The position numbers and the translations under genes are program-made. Positions 9,437 through 18,684 of a stretch of DNA of 64,000 nucleotides are shown piece by piece; position 1 is the stretch's first letter; each line of letters opens with the position of its first letter. This DNA comes from Methanobacterium sp. Its GTDB lineage: Archaea; Methanobacteriota; Methanobacteria; Methanobacteriales; Methanobacteriaceae. The notes under the pieces are model-generated. The model was not told where the DNA came from. It ran no database searches and saw only the letters and a list, made by a program, of their open reading frames with translations. The stretch lies in the NCBI GenBank assembly GCA_019084405.1, contig JAHRFX010000075.1, positions 3,457 through 67,456 of the forward strand. Direction: 5' to 3'.

Positions 9437-9475
9437 TTAGAATAGATTTTATCTATTCTAATCATTATTTTTTTT
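9437..9475 (+). terminator. Hairpin plus T-run terminator
   Basis: TTAGAATAGAT (9437-9447), a TTT loop and ATCTATTCTAA (9451-9461) form a perfect 11-bp stem with a 3-base loop, followed by a run of nine T at 9467-9475. It lies between convergent genes, 15 bp after one stop and 35 bp before the other stop. This is unusually bacterial-like for an archaeal terminator. Confidence 0.65.
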
Positions 9476-9495
9476 AATATAAGAAATCAGTAATT

Positions 9496-9756
9496 TTAAG
9501 GATCATTTTCCAGTTTTTCTCTGGCCTTTAGTTTCTTTTTAAGTAATTCATTTTGATTTATACACTTATTAAGATCCCTACCAATCCATAATACCCTCAA
9601 AAAGAGATATATTAAGCCCAATGCCATTAAAAATAATAATATTAATAAAATTCCGATGATTATCCCTGCCGACATAGCCTGCCACATCAAGGAAAAGTTA
9701 TAGGTCAGATAAAACACTGCAACCATAAATCCCAGTACCAGCCCCAGCACCACCAC
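9496..9756 (-). CDS. Small two-helix membrane protein with uncertain start
   Basis: The product is about 86 residues from GTG at 9756. It has two hydrophobic helices (about 4-20 and 27-52) followed by a charged coiled-coil-like tail (KCINQNELLKKKLKAREK). No family is recognised. The start is doubtful. Upstream in frame there is only NYGNLWEKFKK-like sequence without ATG, GTG or TTG. A good ATG run at 9803-9786 is in another frame and meets TAG at 9758-9756, directly after an A7 run at 9759-9765. One base added in the A-run would join them into a 101-residue protein. Either the GTG is the true start or a frameshift is present. Confidence 0.5.
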   Translation of the reverse strand: MVVLGLVLGFMVAVFYLTYNFSLMWQAMSAGIIIGILLILLFLMALGLIYLFLRVLWIGRDLNKCINQNELLKKKLKAREKLENDP

Positions 9757-9810
9757 TATTTTTTTAAATTTCTCCCAGAGATTTCCATAATTTTCATCTC
9801 CATTAATTCA

Positions 9811-10021
9811 ATAGATACTACCTGCCTTCAAATTAAATATGACCCCCCTATTTATGCAGGTGGTGAACATGATCTATTGTTTACTATGAGTTTTCAGCAA
9901 CTTAAGCGAGAGGGGCATTTTAACAGGGGGTGCTGCCCTTATTGGTATCTCCCTATGTCAAGAGATGATTTCAGTTAAATTGCCATGGTATAAAATAATG
10001 ACCTCTTTGGAGTTTTGTTAA
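9811..10021. other. Gap with a possible 30-codon ORF, otherwise unexplained
   Basis: No supported gene. On the plus strand an ATG at 9886 opens a 30-codon ORF with a Cys-Cys-Pro-Tyr-Trp centre, and an AGGTGGTGA at 9859-9867 would fit a ribosome binding site for an even shorter ORF at 9869. Neither continues. In the overlapping frame a run reads LSERGILTGGAALIGI-like sequence without a start. It could be a gene remnant or chance. Confidence 0.2.
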
Positions 10022-11254
10022 TCATTCCTGATTAGCTTTAACTATTTTTCCATCCTTAATTACCATTAATATATTCTCCTCATCAGACAGGGAACTGATA
10101 TCATCTAAAGGATTCTTTTTAACCATAACCATATCGGCCAGTTTGCCTTTTTCAATGGACCCTATCTTTTCTTCCCATCCCATGCACTCCGCTGCTTTTA
10201 AGGTCCCGGCCATCAGGGCTTCCATGGGTTCCATGCCCATCTTACATAAATATTCCAGTTCCAGAAGATTATTACCATGTTCCACCACCCCACAGTCAGT
10301 CCCCATTACTATCTGCACCCCGGAGTGATAGGCCAGCCCCATATTTTCCTGGTGTACATGAGATATTTCAATAGCTTCTTTGCGACTATATTCCGGTAAT
10401 TCACCCTGCAGAGCTTTTTTTTTATTGAGATTAGTTACCACAAAAGTGGGAACCAGGTAAGCATTATTTTCCACCATCATATCTGCTGCTTCCTGATCAA
10501 TATATGTACCATGTTCAATGGAGTGGATACCGGCTTTAAGTGAATTTTTTATGCCTTCTGTACCATGAGCATGGGCCATGACCTTTAAGCCCCCCTTATA
10601 ATTTGCTTCTTCCACCACAGACTGCAGCTCCTTTAAAGTAAACTGACTAAATTCAGGACTATCATTCGCACTGATTACTCCCCCGGTGGCCATTACCTTG
10701 ATTACTTCTGCTCCAGATCTTAAAATTTCCCTGGTTCTTTTTCTAACTTCTGCTTCACCATCACAGATACTTTCCGGGAGACCAGGATAGGATAACTTCA
10801 TATCAAATCCTGATTTTAAGAAAAAGTCAAAGTGTCCGCCACTGATTGAAAGGGGCATGACAGATATCTGCATACGTGGTGCTGGAAACAGATTCTTTTC
10901 TGATGCCATTTTAACCCCTGCATCAGCTAAACCCGCGTCTCTTACCGTGGTTACACCTGCATTTAATGTTTTTTCCATGTTTTTCAGGGCATTATAAAAA
11001 TGTAAGGCCAGGGGCTTTTGCATGTTATCTTCCATTCTAAAACCATTGGCCATTAAATGAATATGAGTATCAATAAATCCCGGTAGAATAAAAGATCCCT
11101 GTGCATCAATAATTTCAACTTCCGGATTGTTAAGGGAATTAGATGGGATAATATCTTTTATAATATTTTTTTCCACCAGAATGTCCCTGTTTTCAAGGGG
11201 TTTCTTACCAGTTCCATCAATTATTGTAGCATTGATAATAAGCACATTTTTCAT
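10022..11254 (-). CDS. Metal-dependent amidohydrolase (imidazolonepropionase/prolidase-like)
   Basis: The 410-residue product has the amidohydrolase fold. The N-terminal beta-sandwich is followed by the first metal motif GFIDTHIHL (near residue 60). Next come the KVMATGG segment, likely the carboxylated Lys site, the HAHG motif (near 228), SIEHGTYI (near 248) and MGTDCG (near 318), matching the usual metal and catalytic positions. The group hydrolyses cyclic amides or Xaa-Pro/Xaa-Arg dipeptides, and the exact substrate cannot be read from sequence. Cytoplasmic. The upstream gap is long and AT-rich; no operon partner is visible. Confidence 0.85.
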   Translation of the reverse strand: MKNVLIINATIIDGTGKKPLENRDILVEKNIIKDIIPSNSLNNPEVEIIDAQGSFILPGFIDTHIHLMANGFRMEDNMQKPLALHFYNALKNMEKTLNAGVTTVRDAGLADAGVKMASEKNLFPAPRMQISVMPLSISGGHFDFFLKSGFDMKLSYPGLPESICDGEAEVRKRTREILRSGAEVIKVMATGGVISANDSPEFSQFTLKELQSVVEEANYKGGLKVMAHAHGTEGIKNSLKAGIHSIEHGTYIDQEAADMMVENNAYLVPTFVVTNLNKKKALQGELPEYSRKEAIEISHVHQENMGLAYHSGVQIVMGTDCGVVEHGNNLLELEYLCKMGMEPMEALMAGTLKAAECMGWEEKIGSIEKGKLADMVMVKKNPLDDISSLSDEENILMVIKDGKIVKANQE

Positions 11255-11688
11255 GGGTTAACCTCTGATGTAAAGAATTGAATATGATAATACTTTGTTC
11301 GGGATATATTTGATATTTTCTATTATTAAAAAAAAGATGTAAGAGAAAATTACTAGGTGTTAAAAGATAGCAGTTTAAATTATGGTGTGCCTGTCCTCAA
11401 TTAAAAGCCCGTAACTATTAACTAATTTAATTTATTAAGGTTGAATAAATCCGGATTACAGGTTTTAAGTTATTTAATATTATTTATAATTGAATATCTT
11501 TGTATTTTAAAATGATAAGGTAACTATAATACATCAAATAATGTTTTATTTCTAATTCTAATAAAATTGAATAGATAATATTCGTCGGGATAGGAATAGA
11601 TTAAAAAATATATCCTTAGATAAAAAAAGAAAAAAATATATGCAATAAAACAAGTATCAAAGTATATAATTGAAGGGGAGGTGAAAAG
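11255..11688. other. 434-bp AT-rich intergenic region
   Basis: Both flanking genes point away from this gap, so it should hold both promoters. Near its right end AAAAAATATATGC-like sequence (about 11632-11643) could be a TATA box for the next gene, which has GGGGAGGTG before its ATG. I see no coding frame, no long inverted repeat and no tRNA. Confidence 0.4.
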
Positions 11689-12039
11689 ATGGACATCGAC
11701 TGGAAAACAGTGATAATTGGTTTGGTATTAGCCATAGTATTAGGTTTGATTCTGGGAGCAGTCCTCGGAGAATGGGGCGGAACCATAGGATACTTATTAG
11801 CAACTATATATGTAGGTTATACTGTTGGCGGAGACTACATGAATGGAGCAATCCATGGAGCCCTGGTAGGACTTGTTTCAGCCTTAATAGTAGGTATTCT
11901 GGCCATTATAGGATTAGGAATTCTACTTGGAGCAGCCGGAGCCGCTGTGGGATTAATTGCAATCATAATCGGAGCCATAATCAACGGTATAATCGGAGCC
12001 ATAGGCGGAGTCATAGGTACCGTTATAGCCAGCAGATAA
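11689..12039 (+). CDS. Gly/Ala/Ile-rich small membrane protein, DUF5518-like
   Basis: The product has 116 residues and is rich in Gly, Ala and Ile, with about four hydrophobic segments. Its centre (GDYMNGAIHGALVGLVSALI) resembles the matching part of the next gene product (DGAKDGALSGLFGGVVISLI), so the two are probably distant paralogues of the archaeal DUF5518 membrane group. Glycine zippers suggest tight helix packing. A strong GGGGAGGTG lies 6 bp before the ATG. A long T-run after the stop probably ends the transcript. Function unknown. Confidence 0.7.
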   Translation: MDIDWKTVIIGLVLAIVLGLILGAVLGEWGGTIGYLLATIYVGYTVGGDYMNGAIHGALVGLVSALIVGILAIIGLGILLGAAGAAVGLIAIIIGAIINGIIGAIGGVIGTVIASR

Positions 12040-12048
12040 ATCAAACCC

Positions 12049-12065
12049 TTTTTTTTATTTTTTTT
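12049..12065 (+). terminator. T-rich terminator tract
   Basis: Sixteen T interrupted by one A follow ten bases after the stop of the 116-residue membrane protein. This is the strongest poly-T terminator candidate in the window. Confidence 0.55.
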
Positions 12066-12151
12066 AATGAATTGTAAAGTTTAAAACGATAGCTTTTTAT
12101 TATTTTTCCAGATAAAATAATCCATATATTAAAATTGCAGGAGTTATGTTA

Positions 12152-12544
12152 ATGAGTGATATTAAAGCCATTCTTGCCGGAGGTCTTTTTACATCAGCAC
12201 TGACCCTGGCCTTGGGACTGTCCATTTTTCCATTATTCTTTCTAGGTCCTCTGGCAGGAGGTTATATAACCATATATCTAACAAAAAAATATGAAATGGA
12301 TGGAGCAAAAGATGGTGCTCTTTCCGGATTATTTGGTGGTGTGGTTATTAGTTTAATTTCCTTTGCAGGCATAGGAATATTGAGTACATTAATCGGACTT
12401 ATTTCCACTAATTTAGGAGATATAGCCAGTTTAATTGGAATTTTAGCCGGTATTCTATTTACTGCGATTATATTAATAATGTTTACAGTTTTAGGAGCCC
12501 TGGGTGGAGTTTTAGCTGAAAATATGAGAGAAAAGGAGTATTAA
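12152..12544 (+). CDS. DUF5518-family membrane protein
   Basis: The product has 130 residues with four predicted helices, and the motif GPLAGGYITIYLTKKYEMDGAKDGA in two parts is typical of the archaeal DUF5518 group. That group is common in Methanobacteriales and has no known function. ATG at 12146 is too close to the GGAG at 12140-12143; ATG at 12152 has proper 8-bp spacing and is chosen. It ends 18 bp before a convergent gene. Confidence 0.7.
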   Translation: MSDIKAILAGGLFTSALTLALGLSIFPLFFLGPLAGGYITIYLTKKYEMDGAKDGALSGLFGGVVISLISFAGIGILSTLIGLISTNLGDIASLIGILAGILFTAIILIMFTVLGALGGVLAENMREKEY

Positions 12545-12562
12545 TTAGGAGAATAATTCGTT

Positions 12563-12970
12563 TTAATGGTTAAAAACTTTAATTTCGCCATTATCCCCAT
12601 CAACTTCGACATCAAGTGCCTGGGCGAGTATATCCATGACCTCGGGACGTATATGGTCCACCATAGGTATTCCTGCCATGATGGCTCCGGTGGCGATTAT
12701 GGGTTCTGCTTCCAGGCAGATTATGGCCAGCGGTGCCGTATTATTTTTATACATCTGGAAAATCACATAAGAACCCACGGTGGATCCCTTTCCTCCAGGG
12801 ATAAGCAGGATCTTATTTTTTATACTTTCACCCTGTAAAGGATGGTTAATGTCCATGATCTTACCAGTATCTGGATCTACCCCTCCTAAAAAACTAAGTG
12901 GTTGACTGCTGTGGATGATTTTTCCCCGGGCCTTGCCCCGGGATATTACTCTACACTTAAATACCTGCAT
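12563..12970 (-). CDS. Phosphomevalonate dehydratase small subunit (aconitase X swivel domain, DUF126)
   Basis: This 135-residue protein has the swivelling domain of aconitase X. Characteristic stretches are [16 protein letters not shown] (near 26-41), [16 protein letters not shown] (near 55-70) and the ending [14 protein letters not shown]. In archaea it pairs with the large AcnX subunit to dehydrate 5-phosphomevalonate in the archaeal mevalonate route to isoprenoid lipids. The large subunit is not in the window. It lies 29 bp downstream of truD on the same strand and may be read together with it. Length is normal. Confidence 0.9.
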   Translation of the reverse strand: MQVFKCRVISRGKARGKIIHSSQPLSFLGGVDPDTGKIMDINHPLQGESIKNKILLIPGGKGSTVGSYVIFQMYKNNTAPLAIICLEAEPIIATGAIMAGIPMVDHIRPEVMDILAQALDVEVDGDNGEIKVFNH

Positions 12971-12999
12971 CTATAATTTCTCCCTGATTATTATTATAT

Positions 13000-14253
13000 T
13001 TAAACCGCTTCAGTTTTCATTATCTCCCTTAAAACTGCAGTAGCATAGCACCCTTTTGGTATGGAAAACTCAGTTAAAATCCCTTCCGGTACCGCAGTAG
13101 CTGAAACATCCCATATTTTAAATCGTATGGACCTTCTTAATCCATGGCTACCTAATTTTGGCATTTTAGGGCATTCAAAATCATCAAGGGATATGTCTTC
13201 TTCATCCAGAACTTGCTGTTCCATTTCTCCTAATTTACCTCCAGCTAAAGGTACTTTGGTTCCAAAAAGTGGTGCGGTGGGGTGAGCCTGGAAATTATCA
13301 ATCTGCTCCTGCAGCTCTTCATAAGACCCCTCATGTATTAAATGTTCTTCATTATCAATAATTATGTCCCCTTCCTGGTACTGGTTTATTCCCAGGGCTG
13401 ATCTTTTGCTTACTGCTTTATTGAATAAAAAGGATTGATAGGCATGGATAAACATTCTACTTAATGGTTTAGGAAGACTATACAGTGCCTTACGATAAGA
13501 CTCTTCATCCAGAGTTTGCTTCTTTTTTTCTTCCTTTAAGAGTGTTCTAAGCATCATTCGCTCATAACGCATTCCGGTGGGCATTAATTCAAATGATTTT
13601 TCCAGATTTCCATCATCATATGCTGCTCGGGCCGCTTTGATGTGTTCTGGTTCATCATCATAGGGGTTTCCAATGTATGCCCCCACCGTTTTCTTTAGAC
13701 TATTGGTGGTGAGTGCTTTGCCCACCAGATGGGTGTTGCTGCGTGGTTTTCCAAATCTCTGCCAGCCATAGTAATTAGGAGTTCCCACCTCTTCTAACTT
13801 TTTTAAGGCGTTCTGAGCTTCAAAAGCAGCTTTATCCGGGTTTTCTATATTTCTAATTAAAACACGGAACTTGTTACCCACTAACTGTCCCATACGAAGT
13901 TTTTTCTGGTTCTGAGTGATTTTAATAAATTCTACGTTGTAATATTTATCTATAATCGGCTCCAGGTCTTTAGCTTCGAAGTTACTTATACCCAACCACT
14001 GCCGGGTCACCGCCTTTTTATCTTTCATTCCAGCAAAACCCATTCTCTTACGAGACAGGTTTAAATCCCGGGCAATGTCCAGCACTACGTCCAGGGTGGT
14101 TCGTCCTTTTTTCTCAATCCACATCCATGTATTGGGACCTTCACCGGTAGGGATTGTTTCAGGGATTTCTTCTACATAAAAATCCTCATATTCCACCCGG
14201 ATAGTTCCTCCAGTTCCTTTAGTATGGGTAATAAAAGTTTCAGCATTAAGCAT
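13000..14253 (-). CDS. truD: tRNA pseudouridine synthase D
   Basis: TruD makes pseudouridine 13 in tRNA. The product has 417 residues, as in archaeal members. Residues 75-90 hold [18 protein letters not shown], whose Asp is the TruD catalytic residue, and further family marks are the YGWQRFG and [15 protein letters not shown] segments. The TRUD-specific insertion domain lies around residues 170-330. It is upstream of the DUF126 gene on the same strand with a 29-bp gap. Confidence 0.93.
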   Translation of the reverse strand: MLNAETFITHTKGTGGTIRVEYEDFYVEEIPETIPTGEGPNTWMWIEKKGRTTLDVVLDIARDLNLSRKRMGFAGMKDKKAVTRQWLGISNFEAKDLEPIIDKYYNVEFIKITQNQKKLRMGQLVGNKFRVLIRNIENPDKAAFEAQNALKKLEEVGTPNYYGWQRFGKPRSNTHLVGKALTTNSLKKTVGAYIGNPYDDEPEHIKAARAAYDDGNLEKSFELMPTGMRYERMMLRTLLKEEKKKQTLDEESYRKALYSLPKPLSRMFIHAYQSFLFNKAVSKRSALGINQYQEGDIIIDNEEHLIHEGSYEELQEQIDNFQAHPTAPLFGTKVPLAGGKLGEMEQQVLDEEDISLDDFECPKMPKLGSHGLRRSIRFKIWDVSATAVPEGILTEFSIPKGCYATAVLREIMKTEAV

Positions 14254-14326
14254 TTGATTTCCTCAAAAATTAAATTAGTTTATTTCCTGGAAAAATAAGT
14301 AAATAAAAGTATTTAAATTAACCAGA

Positions 14327-15682
14327 TTACCTTCGATCCACCACTCTTCGCGGCCGACCTTTTATCCGGTAGAATTCCAGATCTCCTGGCCCGGTGAAAT
14401 TAAATAATAAATCAAAAGTCCCCTCCGAGTAAGCCTGTTGTAGTCCTGGTTTGTACTGGAAGAAAGATTTTATAAAGTTATTTTCAATTAGTTCCTGGTC
14501 ACATTTATCCATAGTTCCACATTCCAGACTAACCCGCATGGTGATTTCTCCCTCATCCTCATCACCATAGATAAAGGACTCATATTCTCCCGTGAGGTAG
14601 TCCATATTCTCCCTCTGGAAAACCCCCTGTTCCACATCTACCCGGTTAAAAGGATTTCCAGATATCCAGAAGGTTTCAGCTTCCCTTTGGGGGTTCATAA
14701 TCCTCATATGGGTCCGACCACATGCACATTTATCCCGGGAAACCACCACCGTGGTATCATCGGTGTCATAATTTAAAAGCAATGTCCCGGTTTTACCCCC
14801 TACCGGTAGTAAAGTGGTTAAAACTATTCTACCGTATTCCCCATCTGGCACAAAGTCTTTCATCATAGGATTATAAACATCAAGGTGTACCATGTCTTCA
14901 GGGACATGCAAACCTACCCGTTTATGGCATTCGCCACACATGGTTCCTTCGGTACTGCCATAAGTATTGAAAATTTTAACCCCCCATAATTCTTCCACAT
15001 AATCACGTGCTTCAGGTGAAAAACTCTCCCCTCCCGCAATTAATCTTTTAATAGAGGAATTTTGAGGATCTAAACCTTCTTTTTTCATGCGCCGGGCCAG
15101 CCTTAGCAATTTAAATATGCTGGCCACAATTCCGGTGGGCTCGTAATTCTTCATCAGGCGTACCGGGAAGGTACATTTTCCAGTGGGGATGATGGTCATG
15201 CCAATATTTTTAGCAGCCAGGGTCATAGTATTGGCCCCTACATTCATCCCATAGGAAGCACAAACCACCACCCTATCCCCAGTACCAAAACCCTGGGAGG
15301 TGAAAGCACGGGAGTATTTTTCAGCATACCTTTGCCAGTCTTCCCAGGTTAAAAAGAAGGATTTGGGCTGGCCGCTGGTTCCGCTGGTTTCATGAATAGT
15401 ATAAATATCATCCCATGACCCGCATTTAAATTCAAATTCCTTGGTCTCAGGGGGTTGTCTATTTCTAACCGTGCTTCCAGTTATTATAGGTAGCTCCTGC
15501 AGATCTTCGTGGGTTCTTATATATGAAAAATCAATATTATTCTTTTTAAACCATTTATAATAGAAAGGAGAGTTTTCATAGGCATACTTAAGGGTATATT
15601 TAATCCTTTCTTCCACCAGAGCATCCAGGTCACCCCGTTCCATGGTTTCAATTTCTGAATTATAATAGCCTATATCAGTCAT
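14327..15682 (-). CDS. PaaK-family AMP-forming ligase, coenzyme F390 synthetase-like
   Basis: The 451-residue product is an adenylate-forming enzyme of the phenylacetate-CoA ligase group. It shows the ATP loop ETSGTSGQPK (near 98-107), the YGSTEG adenine motif (near 242), and Cys clusters CGECHKR and CACGRTH that fit the metal site of this group. In Methanobacteriales such proteins are annotated as F390 synthetase, which attaches AMP or GMP to coenzyme F420 under oxygen stress. Phenylacetate or another aryl acid activation is the alternative. It has its own upstream gap next to the tRNA gene. Family firm, substrate inferred. Confidence 0.75.
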   Translation of the reverse strand: MTDIGYYNSEIETMERGDLDALVEERIKYTLKYAYENSPFYYKWFKKNNIDFSYIRTHEDLQELPIITGSTVRNRQPPETKEFEFKCGSWDDIYTIHETSGTSGQPKSFFLTWEDWQRYAEKYSRAFTSQGFGTGDRVVVCASYGMNVGANTMTLAAKNIGMTIIPTGKCTFPVRLMKNYEPTGIVASIFKLLRLARRMKKEGLDPQNSSIKRLIAGGESFSPEARDYVEELWGVKIFNTYGSTEGTMCGECHKRVGLHVPEDMVHLDVYNPMMKDFVPDGEYGRIVLTTLLPVGGKTGTLLLNYDTDDTTVVVSRDKCACGRTHMRIMNPQREAETFWISGNPFNRVDVEQGVFQRENMDYLTGEYESFIYGDEDEGEITMRVSLECGTMDKCDQELIENNFIKSFFQYKPGLQQAYSEGTFDLLFNFTGPGDLEFYRIKGRPRRVVDRR

Positions 15683-15789
15683 GTAATATGATTTGTAATT
15701 ACCCGGCTAAATAATTAAGCAATTTATATAAACGAGGATTATAAAATGAAAAATCAGGACAGGAAAAAAGAATATTTGAGTATTAGAAA

Positions 15790-15861
15790 TGCCCTGACCG
15801 GGACTTGAACCCGGGTAATAGGATCCGCAATCCTACGTGATATCCACTACACTATCAGGGC
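15790..15861 (-). tRNA. tRNA-Arg (anticodon GCG)
   Basis: On the minus strand the acceptor stem GCCCTGA pairs with TCAGGGC. A D-arm with GTG/CAC, an anticodon stem TAGGA/TCCTA with loop TTGCGGA, and a T-arm CCGGG/CCCGG with loop TTCAAGT follow. The anticodon GCG reads CGC/CGU codons for Arg. The discriminator base is A and no CCA is encoded. All stems pair perfectly and there is no intron. Confidence 0.96.
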
Positions 15862-16008
15862 CATTGATTATTTAAAGTAGGTTTCATGAAAAAGTCAGAG
15901 TCTGGAGTAATTAAACCAGATTAAATATGGTTAGAATTTTTTAGTATTTAATAATTTTCATAACCTGCCGGTTAGAATCTATATTGATAAATTAAATTTT
16001 TTAAAACA

Positions 16009-16446
16009 CTAGTACCACACATATAACTGGAAAGTGTAGCCCTTGGAGTTTCTCTGGGCCGAGTTAATATTATCTGCATCCTGCATAGGAGCATTAGCAC
16101 ATATTGTCGTCCCTTTAAGATGGTTAATTTCAGTGAGGTTATAGTTAATATCCGGATGGTATTTATCTAAAAACATACTGGCCAGTAGTCCTGCCTGATT
16201 TTGAGATGTTTGGCTGCAGTTTCCCTCATCCAGGATCCCTGCCATTTTTTCCAGTAAGGAACCCTCCCCGGGGTAAGGTTCCAGGCTGGCCATAAGTTCC
16301 ATTATATCCTGGGCCATAAACTTGTTTTCGGTGTAGGCCGGATTAGAAAGGGGGTTGGAATTAAAAGAGATGGTTCCCATGATTATTAAAACTACCAGTA
16401 ATCCCAATACTGCATCTAAAGAAACAATGAATCCTTTTTCATCCAT
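16009..16446 (-). CDS. Pilin-like secreted or anchored protein with class III-type signal
   Basis: The product has 145 residues. Its N-terminus (MDEKGFIVSLDAVLGLLVVL) has a short charged leader, a KG-F cleavage-like junction and one hydrophobic helix, as in archaeal type IV pilin-like proteins cleaved by a prepilin peptidase. The remainder is extracellular-type sequence with two Cys (near residues 77 and 115) that might form a disulfide. It follows the AIR-synthase-like gene by 18 bp on the same strand, an unexpected pairing. No specific family is recognised. Confidence 0.65.
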   Translation of the reverse strand: MDEKGFIVSLDAVLGLLVVLIIMGTISFNSNPLSNPAYTENKFMAQDIMELMASLEPYPGEGSLLEKMAGILDEGNCSQTSQNQAGLLASMFLDKYHPDINYNLTEINHLKGTTICANAPMQDADNINSAQRNSKGYTFQLYVWY

Positions 16447-16464
16447 TAAAATCCCATGATAGTT

Positions 16465-17829
16465 TTAATTACCCTTAATGGATTGAACCACCCTATCCTT
16501 TTTTGCTATAGATTTTTGTGCGGCCTGGTGAACTTTTTGCTTCATTAACTCAAAGTCTTGAGGGGTGGTATCTCCCACCAGTTTTTTTATTTTAGTATAT
16601 GCAGCTTCTCTAAAAAGGGGCCGTAGTTCTTCTTTACTTCCGTCCTCTTTAATCAGAATAGGGGATCCGCTGTTATTTACCACCCCTATTTCTTTTACTT
16701 TTACACCTGCTTTTCTGATGGCTTTTTTAGATTGCAGTGCTACGTCTTCCGGAGCTATGATCATTAAAGAGTCAACTGAAACACCTAATGGATCTATATT
16801 CAGGTTTTCAAGCATTTCCAGGACTTTGGGATTTATCATTTCCCTTATTTTTTCCTGATAAAATTCCATTCCCAGGCCGGTGGTGGTGGAAATTTCATGG
16901 GCATCACCCCTCAATCCACCATTGGTTACATCAGTCATAGCATGTACCTGAGGTAGAAGACCCTCCTGCATAATGGCTTCGGAGGCCAGTATAAAGTCTA
17001 TATCCATGGTTTCTTCCACCACATCAAAAAGACCATGGTAGATAGCAGTAGTGGTAATGGTGCCTCCACCTGATCCTTCAGTTAACAGGATTATATCTCC
17101 AGCTTCAGCACGTTTTCGGGCGGTGGGAGGATGTGGTGATACACCTATAGCCCCTACTGCACTTACAAGACGATCCCCTAAAACCATGTCACCTCCTACC
17201 CGGAGGGTGCTGCCTGCAACAATAGGCACTTTTACCAGTTCAGATATGGCAGCTACTCCTGCAGTGAAGTCGAAAAGTTTTCCCACATCCCCATCATCAG
17301 CCAGATGCAGGTCGCTTATAATGGCCACCGGATCAGATCCCATGACACATACATCGCGCAGTGCAGCCCGGGCCACATGGAAACCTCCTAAAAAAGGGTA
17401 TTCGCTAAGCCTGGAATGTATTCCATCCACAGCAGTGGTTATGAACATTTTATCCTCCGGAGCGTGGACTTCCACCACCCCCCCGTCATCCTGGGCAGTG
17501 GGATTTATAAAAGATGAAGTGGGGGAGCTGGCCACTATTTCTGCAATCTGGCGGTGCACAAAGAAGTCCCCTGCTCCCCGTGATCCTACACCCATATTTC
17601 CCATGGAAATACCAGCCCCATGCACTTCCATTAATTCTTTTAAAAATTCATCATCCACATCCTGGATTGCCAGAGTATTTTTAACTTCTTCCATGACAGC
17701 TTGTGCCATTTTAGAGGCTTTTTCAGGATTAAGGTCTTTATGTTCAATTATCCTTTCTGAAAGTATCTTTTCAATGGTTTTTTGATCCTTGATATTTATT
17801 TCACGCCTTACAAATCCCTCGATATCCAT
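16465..17829 (-). CDS. AIR synthase-related protein (PurM/HypE/ThiL superfamily)
   Basis: The 454-residue product has the two-domain PurM-like ATP-binding fold. Supporting segments are AQDDGGVVEVH, ITTAVDGIHSRL, the GSDPVAIISDLHL nucleotide-site region, GDRLVSAVGAIG, a GSGGGT loop and MTDVTNGGLRGDAHEI. About 75 N-terminal residues form a helical extension not found in HypE or ThiL. Methanogens have several such proteins of uncertain role, some counted as methanogenesis markers. It is not PurM, HypE or ThiL by length and motif detail. It probably forms a transcript with the pilin-like gene downstream. Confidence 0.75.
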   Translation of the reverse strand: MDIEGFVRREINIKDQKTIEKILSERIIEHKDLNPEKASKMAQAVMEEVKNTLAIQDVDDEFLKELMEVHGAGISMGNMGVGSRGAGDFFVHRQIAEIVASSPTSSFINPTAQDDGGVVEVHAPEDKMFITTAVDGIHSRLSEYPFLGGFHVARAALRDVCVMGSDPVAIISDLHLADDGDVGKLFDFTAGVAAISELVKVPIVAGSTLRVGGDMVLGDRLVSAVGAIGVSPHPPTARKRAEAGDIILLTEGSGGGTITTTAIYHGLFDVVEETMDIDFILASEAIMQEGLLPQVHAMTDVTNGGLRGDAHEISTTTGLGMEFYQEKIREMINPKVLEMLENLNIDPLGVSVDSLMIIAPEDVALQSKKAIRKAGVKVKEIGVVNNSGSPILIKEDGSKEELRPLFREAAYTKIKKLVGDTTPQDFELMKQKVHQAAQKSIAKKDRVVQSIKGN

Positions 17830-18017
17830 ATAACCACCATTTTATGTGAATTGTAATTAGATTTTCTAATGAGTAAGATTGATGTAAGTTACTATAAATC
17901 CCGATGATATTAAGTATGCTATTTTATATTAGTAATACTATAAAAATTTTTTGTATTAAATAATGAATTTTATTCCTACCGTATATAAAAATAAATATCA
18001 TAAAATAAGTTATTAAG

Positions 18018-18614
18018 TCATTCCACCAGCTTTACAAAATTCTTTAAAATATCCAGCCCGGATTTTCCACTTTTTTCTGGATGGAATTGAGTGGCATATA
18101 CATTATCCCTGCATAGTACTGCCGGTACATCAATACCATATTCAGCCACCGCAGCCACCACATCATTATTTTCCGGGACCACATAGTAAGAATGTACAAA
18201 ATAAACATATTCCGAACCAATACCCTCCAGAATCGGGCAGTTTTTAATAATTTTTAGCTGGTTCCAACCCATATGAGGTATTTTATTATCGGGAGGTAAT
18301 CGTACCACTTCCCCCGGGAATATATTGAGCCCCTGGATTTTGCTACTCTCCTGGCTGTGAGAAAAAAGAAGCTGCAATCCCAGGCAAACGCCTAAAAAGG
18401 GTTTTCCTAACTCTATGTGCTCAAATATAAGATCTTGATATTTATGTAAATTTCCCATAGCTGCACCAAAGGCCCCCACTCCCGGCAGGACCAGTGCTTC
18501 TGCATCTTTTATCATACCCGCATTATCTGTAACCAGAGAATCCACACCTATTTTTGAAAATCCATTTTTTATACTTTTTAGATTTCCACTGCCATAATCT
18601 ATTATACTTATCAT
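18018..18614 (-). CDS. hisH: Imidazole glycerol phosphate synthase glutaminase subunit
   Basis: This 198-residue class I glutamine amidotransferase feeds ammonia to HisF in histidine biosynthesis. It begins IIDYGSGNLKSIKNGF and has the nucleophile motif GVCLGLQLLF (Cys near 79), with the His-Glu pair in the C-terminal QFHPEKSG. Length is standard. HisF is not in the window; hisG lies 19 kb away, so the his genes are scattered as usual for these archaea. Confidence 0.95.
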   Translation of the reverse strand: MISIIDYGSGNLKSIKNGFSKIGVDSLVTDNAGMIKDAEALVLPGVGAFGAAMGNLHKYQDLIFEHIELGKPFLGVCLGLQLLFSHSQESSKIQGLNIFPGEVVRLPPDNKIPHMGWNQLKIIKNCPILEGIGSEYVYFVHSYYVVPENNDVVAAVAEYGIDVPAVLCRDNVYATQFHPEKSGKSGLDILKNFVKLVE

Positions 18615-18684
18615 ACCGTTTTCCTTTATTGACTTTTAAATAAAATAAAAATTTAAAATAGAGTTTATAAGTACCATATGACGG

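Noticed and set aside
17051..17785. 244-residue plus-strand ORF opposite the AIR-synthase-like gene
   Set aside because: Antisense shadow of a conserved protein; composition (Ser/Pro/Thr rich) is typical of reverse-frame translation.
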